Position numbers and translations under genes: made by a program. 64,000 nucleotides of DNA from Corynebacterium ciconiae DSM 44920 (GTDB lineage Bacteria > Actinomycetota > Actinomycetes > Mycobacteriales > Mycobacteriaceae): positions 2,480,001 to 2,544,000 of the forward strand of contig NZ_CP047189.1 in assembly GCF_030440575.1 (NCBI RefSeq). Direction: 5' to 3'. Under the pieces are notes generated by a model, which was not told the origin of the DNA, searched no databases, and saw nothing but the letters and a program-made list of their open reading frames with translations. Below, piece by piece: positions 38,066-47,482 of the stretch. Each line of letters begins with the position of its first letter. Within the stretch, counting starts at the first letter, position 1.

Positions 38066-39625
38066 ATGTTGCCTCGTACACAGGTATTTGTAGATACGTC
38101 CTACCTTCTAGCCAGCTTTTACAACTCATGGGAGACGGGGGCCCGCGCCCAGTTAGAGATTGATCTGCCCGAGGTGGTGGCGGTACTGGGCCAGATGATT
38201 CAAGATCAGCTGGGCCAGCCGATTCACCGCCAGCTCTGGTATGACGGCCTGCCTGACTCTGGGCCGCACCGCTATCAGCGCGCGCTGCGCACCTGCGATG
38301 GAGTGCTGTTGCGGGCCGGCCAACTCATCGAGTGGGGCGAGCGCCGCACCCAGAAGGCAGTAGACACCCGCCTCGTGGCGGACATGGTACTCGCCGGCGT
38401 GCGCGGCACCTGCACAGATATGGTGCTGGTGTCTGGTGATGCCGACATGATTCCGGGCGTGCAGGAAGCCTCCATGGCTGGGGTGCGCGTGCATCTCTAC
38501 GGCTTCGGCTGGGACTCTATGTCCTCCGCACTACGCCATGCCTGCGACACCACCACCATCTTGGATCCGCGCGAGGACTTCGCAGAATGCATGCAGCTGC
38601 AAGTCCTTGAAGGGCCCCTGCCGCCCCAGGTTCGACCCAAGCCAATTGGCGATGCCGAGCCTTTGGACGATACCTCACCCTGCCCGGTGCCAGAGCCCAC
38701 TCTCACCCCAGGTAATCGTGCGCAAACGCGCTCCACCAACCCCTGCGGCACCACCGGCTCGAGCGAGAGCGCCGAAAGCGCCGAAAGTGCCGAGAACAGC
38801 GAGCGCTCCGAGGCCTCCTGTGACAGCGGCTCTGCGGACCAGCCCCGCAATCGCAGCGACGAGCCGGTACTGACCCGCCCAGGCGAACCGGCCGAAACCG
38901 CCGATGATCGCCCCTATTCCGGCACTACCGCCGCCGAATCGGAGAAGGCAGAGAAAGCCGAGAAGGCGTCCGAAAGCAGCACCTCCACCCCCGAGCCCTG
39001 CGCAGACGCCCCAGCAACGCTGTCCACACCGAGTGCGGCCGCGGAGCTAACCCCAGCGCATCTGTCCGGCGACACCCCTGAGCCCGAGCCGCAGCCCACC
39101 CCAGCGGACATGGCCCAGCCGCCGCAGCCGGACAGCAGCGGGGCCGTCCCACCCGCGCGCGCCACCGCCAACGGGCCGCAGGGGCTCGATGAACCGGCAG
39201 GTCACAGCCCTGCTGCGGGGGATAAGGGCGCGGAGGCGGCGTCGACAAGCGCCTCGGCACCCACGCCCACTCCGAAGCCAGCGCCGAAGCCCTCCATGAT
39301 GGCTCGCCGACGCAAGCTGCGCTCACGCTATGTGCCGCTGCCCAATGAGGTGTGGGCCTCGGCCGGATTCCAGACGCCCTTTGATGTGGGCCAGCAATAC
39401 GCCTCGTGGTGGTTCGATAATGCTGCCTCCTCGGAACAGCGCGACCAAGCGCATATGCTCTCCGGCGGCGGCCTGCCCCCAGAGATCGACCGGCCGCTGC
39501 TGCAATTCGCCTGCGAGACCTTGCACGAGTACACGCTCACGGAATCGCAGCGCGTCAGCCTGCGCGATGGCTTCCACTCCGGCATTCGGGGTGTATTGAT
39601 CAATCTCAGCGGGCGCGATATGTAG
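38066..39625 (+). CDS. NYN-domain (LabA-like) protein with long low-complexity linker
   Basis: A 519-residue protein in three parts. Residues 1-175 form a NYN/PIN-like nuclease domain (VFVDTSYLLASFYNSW, then KAVDTRLVADMVLAG and DMVLVSGDADMIPGVQEA), with the acidic residues expected for metal-dependent RNA cleavage. Residues 205-410 are low-complexity Ser/Glu/Ala/Pro with short tandem repeats such as ESAESAE and EKAEKA. Residues 412-519 are a conserved-looking C-terminal domain (SRYVPLPNEVWASAGFQTPF) of the kind seen at the end of such proteins (OST-HTH-like position, but I cannot confirm the fold). Probable ribonuclease; the target is unknown. A GGCGTCGACAAGC element lies in the linker (39239). 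Confidence 0.78.
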   Translation: MLPRTQVFVDTSYLLASFYNSWETGARAQLEIDLPEVVAVLGQMIQDQLGQPIHRQLWYDGLPDSGPHRYQRALRTCDGVLLRAGQLIEWGERRTQKAVDTRLVADMVLAGVRGTCTDMVLVSGDADMIPGVQEASMAGVRVHLYGFGWDSMSSALRHACDTTTILDPREDFAECMQLQVLEGPLPPQVRPKPIGDAEPLDDTSPCPVPEPTLTPGNRAQTRSTNPCGTTGSSESAESAESAENSERSEASCDSGSADQPRNRSDEPVLTRPGEPAETADDRPYSGTTAAESEKAEKAEKASESSTSTPEPCADAPATLSTPSAAAELTPAHLSGDTPEPEPQPTPADMAQPPQPDSSGAVPPARATANGPQGLDEPAGHSPAAGDKGAEAASTSASAPTPTPKPAPKPSMMARRRKLRSRYVPLPNEVWASAGFQTPFDVGQQYASWWFDNAASSEQRDQAHMLSGGGLPPEIDRPLLQFACETLHEYTLTESQRVSLRDGFHSGIRGVLINLSGRDM

Positions 39626-39667
39626 TGTCCGCGGGCCGGGCGTGAGAGTCACCGGCCACGCACAGCA

Positions 39668-39710
39668 GAGCCGCCACCGGATCCATTGAAGGGATCATCG
39701 GTGGCGGCTC
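39668..39710. terminator. Bidirectional terminator
   Basis: GAGCCGCCACCG (39668-39679) pairs with CGGTGGCGGCTC (39699-39710), with inner GATCC/GGATC pairing, between the convergent NYN and pspA genes. Confidence 0.8.
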
Positions 39711-39743
39711 GCGTGATTACGAGGCAGCTGCCAGATCAGCTAG

Positions 39744-40583
39744 CTAGGAGCGCGGGGACTCCTCGTCCTCCACGATCTCGGCGGGCTCAGCTTTCTCGGA
39801 AGCATCGGCCGTGTCGCCATCGGTGAGCGCAGCAGGGGAACCCTCGGCACCGGAGGAGAGCTCGCCGCTCATCTCGGCACGGATCTTGTCCAGACGAGAC
39901 TGGGCGGCCATATCGCGCCCAGCGGCCTGGATCTCTTGCATCTGGCTGTTGACGGTATTGACCGTGAGCTCTTGGGCACCGAGCGCGGTGGCATAGCGGC
40001 TCTCGATCTTCTCGCGCACGCTATCCAAGGTGGGCACAGAATCATCCTGGGAGAACTGCCCCATGGTGTCCATGGCCTTGGCGTTGCTCTCCTGCATCTC
40101 CACATGCTCGGCCTGGGAGCGCAGCGCGTTCAGCTCGTTGAGCTGCTCCTTAAGCCGCACCTCGGACTGCTGGGCTGTGGCTTTTGCTTGGTCGGCGGCC
40201 TGCACAGCCTGCTCGTACTGGGTGCGCACATCCTCGATCTGGTTTTCCACTGCCACCAGCTGGCTCACGATCACCTCGGCGGTGGCGTCGTATTCAGCAC
40301 CGGCACGCTCATCGCCTTTGGCGCGGGCATCATCGGCCGCCCGCACGGCGGTACGGGACTGCTCGTCGAGCTTCTTCTGATCCTCTACGAGGCGGTTGAG
40401 CTTCATCTCCAGCTGGCGCTGCTGGCCGATGATCGAGGCCGCATGATCGGCGATCTCGCGGTGCTGCTTCTTTGCAGCCTCCTCGGCCTGGTTGATCTGT
40501 ACCTGCGGGTCGGCGTTTTCATCGATTGCGTTATCGAACGAGGCCATGAGGTACTTCCAGCCCTTGCTCAGTGGATTAGCCAT
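39744..40583 (-). CDS. pspA: PspA/IM30 family envelope-stress protein
   Basis: A 279-residue, almost entirely helical coiled-coil protein. ANPLSKGWKYLMASFDNAID begins the amphipathic N-terminal helix, and the coiled coil runs to about residue 230, followed by an acidic disordered tail. PspA/IM30/Vipp1 proteins bind the inner membrane and form large assemblies that protect it under stress. Single gene with its own leader; a thioredoxin gene lies upstream on the same strand. No PspB/C genes are nearby, as is usual in actinobacteria. Confidence 0.88.
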   Translation of the reverse strand: MANPLSKGWKYLMASFDNAIDENADPQVQINQAEEAAKKQHREIADHAASIIGQQRQLEMKLNRLVEDQKKLDEQSRTAVRAADDARAKGDERAGAEYDATAEVIVSQLVAVENQIEDVRTQYEQAVQAADQAKATAQQSEVRLKEQLNELNALRSQAEHVEMQESNAKAMDTMGQFSQDDSVPTLDSVREKIESRYATALGAQELTVNTVNSQMQEIQAAGRDMAAQSRLDKIRAEMSGELSSGAEGSPAALTDGDTADASEKAEPAEIVEDEESPRS

Positions 40584-40805
40584 CTAGATCAGTGTCCTTA
40601 CATTGTGTCTTCGCGGACGGTCACTCGACACGGCGACGCAGCAGGATGCCTGCGCAACCGCAGTTGTAGCTTCAGTGTAGAGAAAATCCCCACGATCCGA
40701 GCGCTCGCGGCGCAATCCGAAAACGTGGGGATGGGGTTCACAGCATCCCGGCGCGCCTATACGCCCCGGCCGCGGTGGAAGATCAGCCAAGCCCTACTGC
40801 TCGTT

Positions 40806-41177
40806 CTAGCCCTGTTCACTCTGGGCCTGCTCGACCTGCTTGCGCACCTCATCCATGTCCAGCGCCTTCACCTGGGTGATGAGATCCTCAAGGGCGGCAG
40901 GGGGCAGGGCACCGGCCTCGCGGTAGACGAGGATGCCATCGCGGAAGATCATGAGGGTAGGGATGGACTGAATCTCTAGCGCGGCGGCAAGGCCCTGGTT
41001 GTTCTCGGTGTCCAGGGTGCCGAAGGTGGCGTCGGTGTGTTGCTCGGAGGCCTTCTCAAAGGTGGGTTTGAAGGCACGGCAGGGGCCGCACCATGCCGCC
41101 CAGCAGTCGACGAGCACAATGCCCTCGGCGGTAACGGTGTCCTGGAAGTTGTTCTCGTTCAGTTCGATGGTGGCCAT
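40806..41177 (-). CDS. Thioredoxin
   Basis: A 123-residue thioredoxin-fold protein with the redox motif WCGPC at residues 29-33 (preceded by VLVDCWAA) and the cis-proline in SIPTLMIF. It has a slightly extended, Glu/Gln-rich C terminus. A cytoplasmic disulfide reductant; no reductase gene is adjacent. ATG 41177, with a weak ribosome site (GAAGGAGAT). Confidence 0.92.
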   Translation of the reverse strand: MATIELNENNFQDTVTAEGIVLVDCWAAWCGPCRAFKPTFEKASEQHTDATFGTLDTENNQGLAAALEIQSIPTLMIFRDGILVYREAGALPPAALEDLITQVKALDMDEVRKQVEQAQSEQG

Positions 41178-41491
41178 GCGTAATCAATCTCCTTCAAGAT
41201 ATGTGTTGTATGTAGACCGTGGTTTCAAGGCTACATGTGCGTACAACATAGTCGCGGCGCGGTTCATTCCGCCGCTCGTTCGGCAGGGCGTGCCGGCTCG
41301 CACTCCTACGCCCCCTGGGGTGGTTCCGCAGCGCGGGATAGGGGAGGGTTAGTATCGGTGTGTGCGCGGCGCGATCCATCCCCCGCGGAATGCGGCGTTC
41401 AGAGAGCGCGGCGTGCACCTGTATCCGACTATCACCATCTGTGGCGCCGGCGCGCGTCGCTTGCTGATTTTTCAAGGAATTGAGTGTTGAC
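41178..41491. other. Divergent intergenic region, thioredoxin / copper chaperone
   Basis: About 314 bp. It has an imperfect inverted repeat GTTGTATGTAG / CTACATGTGCGTACAAC (41205-41250) near the thioredoxin gene. It also has CCCCCTGGGG at 41311-41320, a degenerate relative of the CsoR-like box in front of the copper ATPase gene, and a possible -10 TAGTAT near 41350. No gene seen. Confidence 0.5.
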
Positions 41492-41698
41492 ATGGGCATG
41501 AAGAACTACAACGTTAAGGGCATGACCTGCGATCACTGCGCTAAGGCAGTGGAGCAGGAGCTGGAGTTTGTGGCTGGCACCCAGGGTGTGGACGTTGATG
41601 TCGAGCGGGGCATTGTCCGCGTTACCGGCCAGGGCTTCACCGATGACGCCGTGACTGCCGCCATCGAAGAAGCCGGCTACGAGGTTGTAGAGGATTAG
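41492..41698 (+). CDS. copZ: Copper chaperone, heavy-metal-associated domain
   Basis: A 68-residue HMA-domain protein with the metal-binding GMTCDHCAKAV motif (residues 11-21). It binds Cu(I) and hands it to the P-type ATPase encoded next. ATG 41492 is preferred; the AAGGAA ribosome site is 12 nt upstream, so ATG 41498 or TTG 41480 are possible. A terminator follows, and the ATPase gene has its own regulated promoter. Confidence 0.9.
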   Translation: MGMKNYNVKGMTCDHCAKAVEQELEFVAGTQGVDVDVERGIVRVTGQGFTDDAVTAAIEEAGYEVVED

Positions 41699-41705
41699 CC
41701 CAGAC

Positions 41706-41738
41706 ACCACTCATCTCATGGAGGTGAGTGGTCTTTTT
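41706..41738 (+). terminator. Terminator after the copper chaperone gene
   Basis: ACCACTCA (41706-41713) pairs with TGAGTGGT (41725-41732), followed by CTTTTT. Confidence 0.82.
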
Positions 41739-41749
41739 CGCCACCCTCG

Positions 41750-41766
41750 ATACCCCCTAGGGGTAT
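41750..41766. promoter_or_regulatory. CsoR-like copper operator
   Basis: The 17-bp near-palindrome ATACCCCCTAGGGGTAT lies 44 bp before the copper ATPase start and has the G-tract/A-T core of CsoR operators. TATAGGT overlaps its right end as a likely -10, so CsoR binding would block transcription until Cu(I) is present. No csoR gene is in the window. Confidence 0.75.
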
Positions 41767-41809
41767 AGGTGTACGATGGGGCAGCGTGAGAGTAACGAAG
41801 GAGGACACC

Positions 41810-44116
41810 ATGCCAGACAGCAGCATAAAAGAGCAGGTCGAGCTAGGAGTTACGGGCATGACCTGCACCTCGTGCTCCTCGCGGGTAGAGCGCAAGCTGA
41901 ACAAGCTCGAGGGAGCAGAAGCGACGGTGAATTTCGCCACTGAGACCGCGCGTATCACTTTCGACCCCGCCCTGCGCTCCACCTCCGACTTTCTCGATGT
42001 AGTGCGCACCACCGGCTATGACGCGTTCATTATGAGCGACGCCTCCGCTGCGCGTGACGACGCCACCTCGCCGGCCCCTTCCACCACCTCCTCGGCTCCA
42101 GACCAATCCGAGGAGCACCGCGCCCAACACGAGGCGGAGCTGAAGCAGCGAGTTATCATCTCCGCAGCGTTGGCCGTACCAGTGATGCTGCTGTCCATGG
42201 TGCCCACCCTGCAGTTTCAGAACTGGCAGTGGGCCGCGCTCACCTTGGCCGCACCGGTATATGTGTGGGGTGGCTGGCCCTTCCACCGCGCCTGCGTGCG
42301 CAACGCCCGCCACGGTGCATTCACCATGGACACGCTCATCTCGATGGGAACCACAGCGGCCTTCCTGTGGTCGCTGGTGTCCCTGTTTGCCGGCTCCGCA
42401 GGCGAGCCGGGAATGCATATGCACATGAGCCTGTCTGCACATGCCACCGCGGGCACAGACCAGATCTATTTGGAAACAGCCTCCATGGTCATCGTGTTCT
42501 TACTGCTCGGCCGATGGTGTGAGGAGCGGGCTAAGGGACGCAGTTCCCAAGCCCTCACCGAGCTGCTACATCTGGGTGCAAAGCAGGCGGCCGTGCTACG
42601 CGAGGGACGGGAGGTGCTGATCCCCAGCTCACAGGTGGCAGTCGGCGATCACTGCGTGGTCCGGCCAGGGGAGAAGATTCCCACTGACGGGCGAGTAATA
42701 GATGGTCATTCAGCAGTGGATGAATCGATGCTGACCGGCGAGTCCATGCCCATCGAGGTCGATCCCGGCTCGACCGTCACCGGCGCCACCGTTAACACCA
42801 CCGGCCGCCTCATTGTGGAGGCCACACGCGTGGGCGCGGATACCACCTTGGCGCAGATTGGTCGCCTGGTTACCGACGCCCAGGCCCGCAAAGCCCCCGT
42901 GCAGCGCATCGTGGACCGCATCTCCCAGGTATTTGTGCCCGTGGTGATCGGCATCGCGCTGCTCACACTCACGGCTCATCTGGTGGCGACCGATGGTTCT
43001 GTTGCCGATGCCTTCGCTGCAGCCGTGGCGGTGCTCATTATTGCCTGCCCCTGCGCCCTCGGCCTGGCCACTCCTACCGCCCTGCTGGTGGGAACGGGCC
43101 GCGGCGCCCAGCTCGGCATCTTGATTAAGGGGCCCGAGGTGCTGGAATCCAGCCGCCATGCCGACACCATTGTCTTCGACAAGACGGGCACGATCACCAC
43201 CGGCGAGATGTCCGTGAGCGCCGTGCATGCGCCCGCTCGCAGCGAGGAGGAGGTGCTCGGCCTCGCCGCGGCCGTCGAGTCCGGCAGCGAGCACCCAGTG
43301 GGTCGGGCCATTCGCGCCGCCGCAGCCGAGCGTTCAATCACGGTGCCGGCCGCTAGCGATTTTCAGTCCACCCCGGGGCAGGGCGTGAGCGCCGAGGTGC
43401 AGGGGCAGCTGGTGAGTGTGGCTAAGCCTGGGCAGCAGGATCCTACCGAGGTGGTTGAGAATCTGCGCAAGACCGGAGCCACCGTGGTGGTGGTGCGTGT
43501 AGATAACGCCCCAGTGGGCGTCATTGCCGTGGCCGATGAGCCGCGGCCAGAGGCTGCCGCCGCGCTGGCCACTCTGGCAGAGATGGGGCTTAAGCCGTGG
43601 ATGCTCAGTGGAGATAATGAGAAGGCCGCGCGTCACGTGGCACGCCAGGTGGGCATCGCGGAGGAAAACGTGATCGCCGAGGTTCTGCCAGAGGATAAGG
43701 TGCAGCAGATCGCTGCGCTGGCTCAGCAGGGCCGGACCGTGGCGATGGTGGGCGATGGTATCAATGACGCCGCCGCGCTAACCGAGGCGGAGCTCGGCAT
43801 TGCCATGGGCGGCGGCACAGACGTGGCAATCGAGGCCGCGGATATTACGTTGATGCATGCTGATCTCCGCGCCACCGCCGATGCTTTGCGGCTATCGCGG
43901 GCCACGCTGCGGACAATCCATGGCAACCTGTTTTGGGCGTTCATCTATAACGTGGTGCTGATTCCTGTGGCCGCGCTTGGTCTGCTCAATCCGATGTTGG
44001 CGGGCCTAGCGATGAGCCTGTCGAGCGTGTTTGTGGTGACAAACTCCCTGCGCTTGCGTCGTTTCCGCTCGGGTTTCCTGAACCGCAAGGCTGCGGGATC
44101 CACCTCGGAAGGATAG
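41810..44116 (+). CDS. copA: Cu(+)-exporting P-type ATPase
   Basis: A 768-residue P1B-type ATPase. It has an N-terminal HMA domain with GMTCTSCSS (residue 15), eight helices, and the translocation motif [18 protein letters not shown]. It also has the phosphorylation site DKTGTITTG, the nucleotide-binding HP motif [11 protein letters not shown], and hinge [10 protein letters not shown]. It pumps Cu(I) out of the cytoplasm. A His/Met-rich extracytoplasmic loop ([11 protein letters not shown], near residue 205) probably binds copper. ATG 41810 follows AAGGAGG; the frame is open eight codons upstream. Partner of the preceding chaperone gene. Confidence 0.93.
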   Translation: MPDSSIKEQVELGVTGMTCTSCSSRVERKLNKLEGAEATVNFATETARITFDPALRSTSDFLDVVRTTGYDAFIMSDASAARDDATSPAPSTTSSAPDQSEEHRAQHEAELKQRVIISAALAVPVMLLSMVPTLQFQNWQWAALTLAAPVYVWGGWPFHRACVRNARHGAFTMDTLISMGTTAAFLWSLVSLFAGSAGEPGMHMHMSLSAHATAGTDQIYLETASMVIVFLLLGRWCEERAKGRSSQALTELLHLGAKQAAVLREGREVLIPSSQVAVGDHCVVRPGEKIPTDGRVIDGHSAVDESMLTGESMPIEVDPGSTVTGATVNTTGRLIVEATRVGADTTLAQIGRLVTDAQARKAPVQRIVDRISQVFVPVVIGIALLTLTAHLVATDGSVADAFAAAVAVLIIACPCALGLATPTALLVGTGRGAQLGILIKGPEVLESSRHADTIVFDKTGTITTGEMSVSAVHAPARSEEEVLGLAAAVESGSEHPVGRAIRAAAAERSITVPAASDFQSTPGQGVSAEVQGQLVSVAKPGQQDPTEVVENLRKTGATVVVVRVDNAPVGVIAVADEPRPEAAAALATLAEMGLKPWMLSGDNEKAARHVARQVGIAEENVIAEVLPEDKVQQIAALAQQGRTVAMVGDGINDAAALTEAELGIAMGGGTDVAIEAADITLMHADLRATADALRLSRATLRTIHGNLFWAFIYNVVLIPVAALGLLNPMLAGLAMSLSSVFVVTNSLRLRRFRSGFLNRKAAGSTSEG

Positions 44117-44246
44117 GTCATCCTACCCCCACGGTTCCCCCTGTGGACATATCACTAACTCTGGGCGGCCAACACTTTGTACACTGTTCGACAACCAAGA
44201 AACTGCACCGGAGTTCCTCATCAACCATGTCACCGGCGTTTTATGT

Positions 44247-44270
44247 GGTCGGGTGTCACATCACCCGACC
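44247..44270. promoter_or_regulatory. Perfect 9-bp inverted repeat upstream of FCD regulator
   Basis: GGTCGGGTG (44247-44255) and CACCCGACC (44262-44270) with a 6-nt centre, 53 bp before the regulator start. No T run follows, so an operator (perhaps autoregulatory) is more likely than a terminator. Confidence 0.5.
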
Positions 44271-44322
44271 GCCGAGACAGTGTGCTGTAGTGAGACTTCC
44301 GCGACGAGAATGAGGATCCACA

Positions 44323-45111
44323 GTGACTACTGAGAACGCCTACACCGGCCGCATGGGCCACCAGCCGCATACCCGTTCTGGGCAGCTCGTTCAGGAGATC
44401 GCCCACTATATTCTCAGCTCGGGGCTGGTCAATGGCGATCCCATCCCACCGGAGCCGGAGCTTCAGCGCATCCTCGGCTGCTCCCGTAACTCCATCCGTG
44501 AAGCCATCAAGGTGATGGAAGCCGTCGGAATGGTGGAAGTACGTCGCGGCACGGGCACCTTCGTGGCGGGCAACCCGCTCGCCCCGCTCACCCCGGCCTT
44601 GATGTTCCAGGGCATGCTGTCGCTCAACTCGGGCGGCACCGAGGCCAAGGACATCATCACTCTGCGCCGCGGCCTCGAGGTGGCGTTTCTGCCCATCGTG
44701 ATGAAGGAACTCTCCGAGGATGCAGAGACCAAGCAGGCGCTCATCGCGCAGCTGCAGGAGACCGTAGATCATATGGCTGAGGCTGAGCGCGCCGGCGCCT
44801 CTACCGTGGATCTGGATTATCGCTTCCACAATCAGCTCTTCGCTCCGCTGCGTTCGTGCACGCTGAAGCAGCTTAACGACGCCATCTTGAACGTCTACTT
44901 CTCCCTGTTGGAGGCGGTAGCCGAACGCTTCGGCGAGCACCCCGTCTTCGAACCCGATCCCTCAAGCCAGCCGCTGGCCACCGCCCACCAAGGCATCGTG
45001 GACGCTATCGCCGAGGGTAATGGCGACGAGGCCGTGGAGCGGCTGGTGAATCACTATCAGCCGCTCTCCGAGGCCATCGATAGCGTGATCGCCGCCCGCG
45101 AGGAAAGCTAA
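44323..45111 (+). CDS. GntR-family regulator, FadR/FCD subfamily
   Basis: A 262-residue regulator. The winged helix spans residues 18-85 (PPEPELQRILGCSRNSIREA, then VEVRRGTGTFVAG), and an FCD ligand domain follows (about 105-250) with the aspartate/histidine positions typical of metal-assisted carboxylate binding (DLDYRFHNQLF). It usually senses organic acids; the target genes are not apparent. GTG start at 44323 with GAGGAT upstream. Convergent with dnaB. Confidence 0.86.
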   Translation: MTTENAYTGRMGHQPHTRSGQLVQEIAHYILSSGLVNGDPIPPEPELQRILGCSRNSIREAIKVMEAVGMVEVRRGTGTFVAGNPLAPLTPALMFQGMLSLNSGGTEAKDIITLRRGLEVAFLPIVMKELSEDAETKQALIAQLQETVDHMAEAERAGASTVDLDYRFHNQLFAPLRSCTLKQLNDAILNVYFSLLEAVAERFGEHPVFEPDPSSQPLATAHQGIVDAIAEGNGDEAVERLVNHYQPLSEAIDSVIAAREES

Positions 45112-45137
45112 ACCCGCAGCGCGGTACCCGCCGCACT

Positions 45138-46733
45138 CTAGGCGCGCGCCAGGTCCTTGAAGCGCGAGTAGTGCAGCTGGTGGGCCACTTCCACGGTGCC
45201 GATCGGGCCGCCGCGATGCTTGGCCAAAATGATGTCAGCCTCGCCAGCGCGGACATCCTCTAGGTCCTGGGAGTCCGGACGGTACAGCAGCATCACCATG
45301 TCTGCATCTTGCTCCAGCGAGCCGGACTCACGCAGATCCGCAAGCTGGGGGCGCTTGTCTGTGCGCGACTCGGGGCCACGGTTGAGCTGTGCCACCGCCA
45401 CCAAAGGAACTTCGAGTTCCTTGGCGAGCAGCTTGAGCTGACGGGAGAACTCGGAAACCTCCTGCTGGCGGGACTCCACTTTCTTGCCCGAGCTCATGAG
45501 CTGCAAATAGTCCACCACGATCAACTGCAGATCGTGCTTGTCTTTAAGCTGCCGGGCCTTGGAGCGGATCTCCATCATTGTCAGGTTTGGGGAGTCGTCA
45601 ATAAACAGCGGCGCCTCGCTCAACTCCCCAGCACGCTGCGCGATACGTGCCCAGTCATCATCCGACATGGTGCCGGAGCGCATATCGGACAGCTTCACCT
45701 CTGCCTCCGCAGAGAGCAGACGCATGACGATCTCCGATTTAGACATCTCGAGTGAGAACAACACAGAGGCCATGTTGTGCTTGATCGAGCAGGAGCGCAT
45801 GAAGTCGAGCGCAATGGTGGACTTACCCACACCGGGGCGGGCCGCCACGATGATCATCTGTCCGCCGTGCAGGCCGTTGGTGATGCGGTCGAGATCAATA
45901 AACCCAGTGGGCACACCAGTAGACAGGCCGCCATTTTGCGCGATCTCATCCAGCTCGTCCATCACCGGCTGCAGCAGATCATCCAGCACCGCGTAGTCCG
46001 TCACGGTCTTTTTCTGGGCAATCTGGAAGACCTCTTGCTGGGCGAGGTCGATCATCACCTCGATCTCGGTGTCCCCGGCCGCCTCATAGCCCAGCTGCAC
46101 GATGCGCGTGCCTGCGGAGACCAGCCGGCGCAGCACTGCCTTCTCAGAGACGATCTCAGCGTAGTAGGGCGCATTGGCAGGGGTGGGAACAACCTCTGCG
46201 AGGGTGACGAGATAGGAAGGCCCTCCGGCCCGTTCTAGATCACCATGACGCTGCAGGCGATCGCGGACAATGAAGGTGTCAATCTGTTTATTGTCCGCGT
46301 AGAGATCCAGAATGGCACGGTAGATCAGCTGGTGCTGCGGTGCGTAGAAGTCCTCAGGATTGAGTTCCTCGACAATGTCTGTAACCACCGTGGGGGCAAT
46401 GAGCATCGCCCCCAGCACGCCCTGCTCGGCCTCACGATCGTGGGGCAGCTGACGGGCGTAATCCCGCGGTGTGGAGTCATCGCCGCGGCCGCGGCCGCCG
46501 CTGCGCTGAGGAGCAAAACGCCCATGGTTCGGACCGGCGTGATTGTAGCTTGGGGCGCCATCATCGAAGCTGCTGGGAGCGAACTCGGGGGCTGGGGGGA
46601 AATCATCGATCGGCTCGGAGGGAAATCCCTCCGGAAGATCGGTGCTGGGGGAGTAGCCCGTGTCGTGTGCCGCGCCGCCGTCCTCGGGATCGGGCGGGAA
46701 GGCGTTTTCGTCAAAGTTCGCGGTACCTGCCAC
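45138..46733 (-). CDS. dnaB: Replicative DNA helicase
   Basis: A 531-residue hexameric helicase. The N-terminal disordered acidic/proline-rich extension (1-95) is longer than in E. coli. The N-terminal domain begins at LPHDREAEQGVLGAMLI, and the RecA-like core has Walker A ARPGVGKST and Walker B VVDYLQLM, plus arginine finger region LADLRESGSLEQDADMVMLL. No intein interrupts it. GTG 46733 is chosen since AAAGGAG (46743-46749) lies 9 nt upstream; an ATG at 46796 has no ribosome site. It unwinds DNA at the replication fork. Confidence 0.95.
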   Translation of the reverse strand: MAGTANFDENAFPPDPEDGGAAHDTGYSPSTDLPEGFPSEPIDDFPPAPEFAPSSFDDGAPSYNHAGPNHGRFAPQRSGGRGRGDDSTPRDYARQLPHDREAEQGVLGAMLIAPTVVTDIVEELNPEDFYAPQHQLIYRAILDLYADNKQIDTFIVRDRLQRHGDLERAGGPSYLVTLAEVVPTPANAPYYAEIVSEKAVLRRLVSAGTRIVQLGYEAAGDTEIEVMIDLAQQEVFQIAQKKTVTDYAVLDDLLQPVMDELDEIAQNGGLSTGVPTGFIDLDRITNGLHGGQMIIVAARPGVGKSTIALDFMRSCSIKHNMASVLFSLEMSKSEIVMRLLSAEAEVKLSDMRSGTMSDDDWARIAQRAGELSEAPLFIDDSPNLTMMEIRSKARQLKDKHDLQLIVVDYLQLMSSGKKVESRQQEVSEFSRQLKLLAKELEVPLVAVAQLNRGPESRTDKRPQLADLRESGSLEQDADMVMLLYRPDSQDLEDVRAGEADIILAKHRGGPIGTVEVAHQLHYSRFKDLARA

Positions 46734-47482
46734 GTCGTTCAGCTCCTTTACGTTTCGCTGATCGTCCAGCCATGCCTCAGGCCTCGAGAAGGCCATACGA
46801 GGCTTCGATTCTATCCGCCACCCTTCCGCGGGCGGCTGATGAGCCGCTCATAACCACCTAGTGGGGGTAGGCCGCGCCATTACATTCCCGCACGCCACGG
46901 CCGTGCTAGCCCGGCCCACCAGCGGCTGTGGATAACTCACCTTGCCAGCCCCTTGGGGGAGACATTGTTCACAGCTCAGCGAAGAGTTATGCACAGGCAA
47001 CTGTGTATAACTCTGTGTACGGGAGGTGGATAGAGCATAAAACTCCTGCTCATCTCTTGCTCAGCCGCCGTTTACCTGCGGTTTTATTAAATATTTGCAG
47101 TTCAGGGCGGGTTTTTAGCCCACCACAGCCCGAAAAGTAGCCATCATGGACATCATCAACCCCACTCAGCACCCCCGCCTCAGCGGGCCACACGGCGTCG
47201 GATAGCAGCGGTTATACACCGAATCTGGTCCACTTATGCACAGCATCCCCCAGCTTGTACACAGCCCCGGCTGGGGATTGTGCATAACCTGTGCGAGGCA
47301 ATCCACATCAGGACTCGTGCTACGCCAGCGTGCGGTGCTACTGGGCTGCACTCGCGCGGCTGGAGATACACCACGGGCCCCTGGCGGGGAACTCGTCCCC
47401 ACCAGAGGCCCTGGTGCGCTGTTGTCGTTGGGGTCGGGATACGGCGTTGATGCCGCTCGACCCGCCGTCTAGTTCGCGTAGA
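46734..47482. other. dnaB-rplI intergenic region with DnaA-box cluster
   Basis: About 750 bp without a gene. It contains seven matches to TTRTNCACA: 46927-46935 (-), 46965-46973 (+), 46987-46995 (+), 47002-47010 (-), 47234-47242 (+), 47255-47263 (+) and 47279-47287 (-). A weaker TTATACACC lies at 47212. Between the two groups is the AT-only stretch 47082-47096. The 46927 site is the perfect DnaA box TTATCCACA. A hairpin at 47375-47411 separates this from rplI. Possible secondary replication start or DnaA-binding (titration) site. Confidence 0.75.
47375..47411 (-). terminator. Hairpin after rplI
   Basis: GGGCCCCTGGCGGGGA (47375-47390) pairs with TCCCCACCAGAGGCCC (47396-47411), two mismatches, 5-nt loop, 72 bp beyond the rplI stop. 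No T run. Confidence 0.5.

Noticed and set aside
45138..46733. Intein in dnaB
   Set aside because: The Walker A and Walker B regions are contiguous and the length is normal.
46927..47287. Calling the DnaA-box cluster the main oriC
   Set aside because: dnaA, dnaN, recF and rpmH are not adjacent; only a secondary or regulatory role can be suggested.
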